NCBI GenBank assembly: GCA_900771365.1
Contig: CAAGNU010000265.1
Coordinates: 1 to 23,787, forward strand
DNA: 23,787 nt
Source: Bacteroidales bacterium
Lineage (GTDB): Bacteria > Bacteroidota > Bacteroidia > Bacteroidales > P3
Direction of reading: 5' to 3'
The notes under the pieces were generated by a model. It worked only from the letters and a program-made list of their open reading frames with translations, had not been told where the DNA came from and made no database searches. Within the stretch, counting starts at the first letter, position 1, and each line of letters begins with the position of its first letter. Shown here one piece after another: positions 23,786-23,787 of this stretch. The translations under genes and the position numbers were made by a program.

Positions 23786-23787
23786 CA

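Overview
The window looks like a piece of a Bacteroidales chromosome (phylum Bacteroidota). The evidence is: promoters of the TAnnTTTGC type, A/T-rich leaders without clear Shine-Dalgarno sequences, two proteins ending in type IX secretion (T9SS) sorting domains, an OmpA-type porin, and intergenic arrays of 7-8 bp repeats. Most genes are GC-rich (well above 55% in sampled lines). The left 4.6 kb is clearly AT-rich (about 35-40% GC in sampled lines), and the gene at 7717-8514 is intermediate, so both look acquired.

Region 1 (1-4645) is a compact candidate defence module on the + strand. It has a D12-class (Dam-like) adenine DNA methyltransferase with a broken 5' end, then a 765-residue protein that joins a PD-(D/E)xK nuclease-like domain to a DGQHR (DndB/DpdB-like) domain. 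Two bases after its stop starts an SF2 DEAH helicase with a small C-terminal SANT/HTH-like domain. I know no named system with exactly this make-up; it is the best candidate for an undescribed system here. A gene-free, G-rich and purine-skewed stretch (4646-5286), with one canonical G-quadruplex motif, separates it from gyrB.

Region 2 (5287-11311) holds core genes on the + strand: gyrB, an unrecognised two-TM protein, pepE, a DUF805 membrane protein and nfo. Directly after the gyrB stop codon lie 39 in-phase 8-bp units made from two words. Region 3 (11312-12225) is non-coding, with a 67-bp minisatellite and a dyad element present three times.

Region 4 (12226-19725) is on the - strand: a YDG-repeat T9SS cargo protein followed by an OmpA-family protein, then (in transcription order from the right) kce of lysine fermentation and a T9SS-exported deiminase of the Porphyromonas PAD/agmatine deiminase family. 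kce diverges from ruvC across a promoter region with mirror-image -7 boxes.

Region 5 (19820-23787) carries ruvC, a sodium:neurotransmitter-symporter family transporter and a transglutaminase-like lipoprotein on the + strand. It ends in three heptamer arrays, two in one orientation and one inverted, and then a terminator belonging to a - strand gene outside the window. Peptide and amino-acid use is a recurring theme (PepE, Kce, an NSS transporter, the deiminase), which fits a peptide-fermenting member of the order, but this is inference. No tRNA, rRNA, transposase or true CRISPR array was seen.
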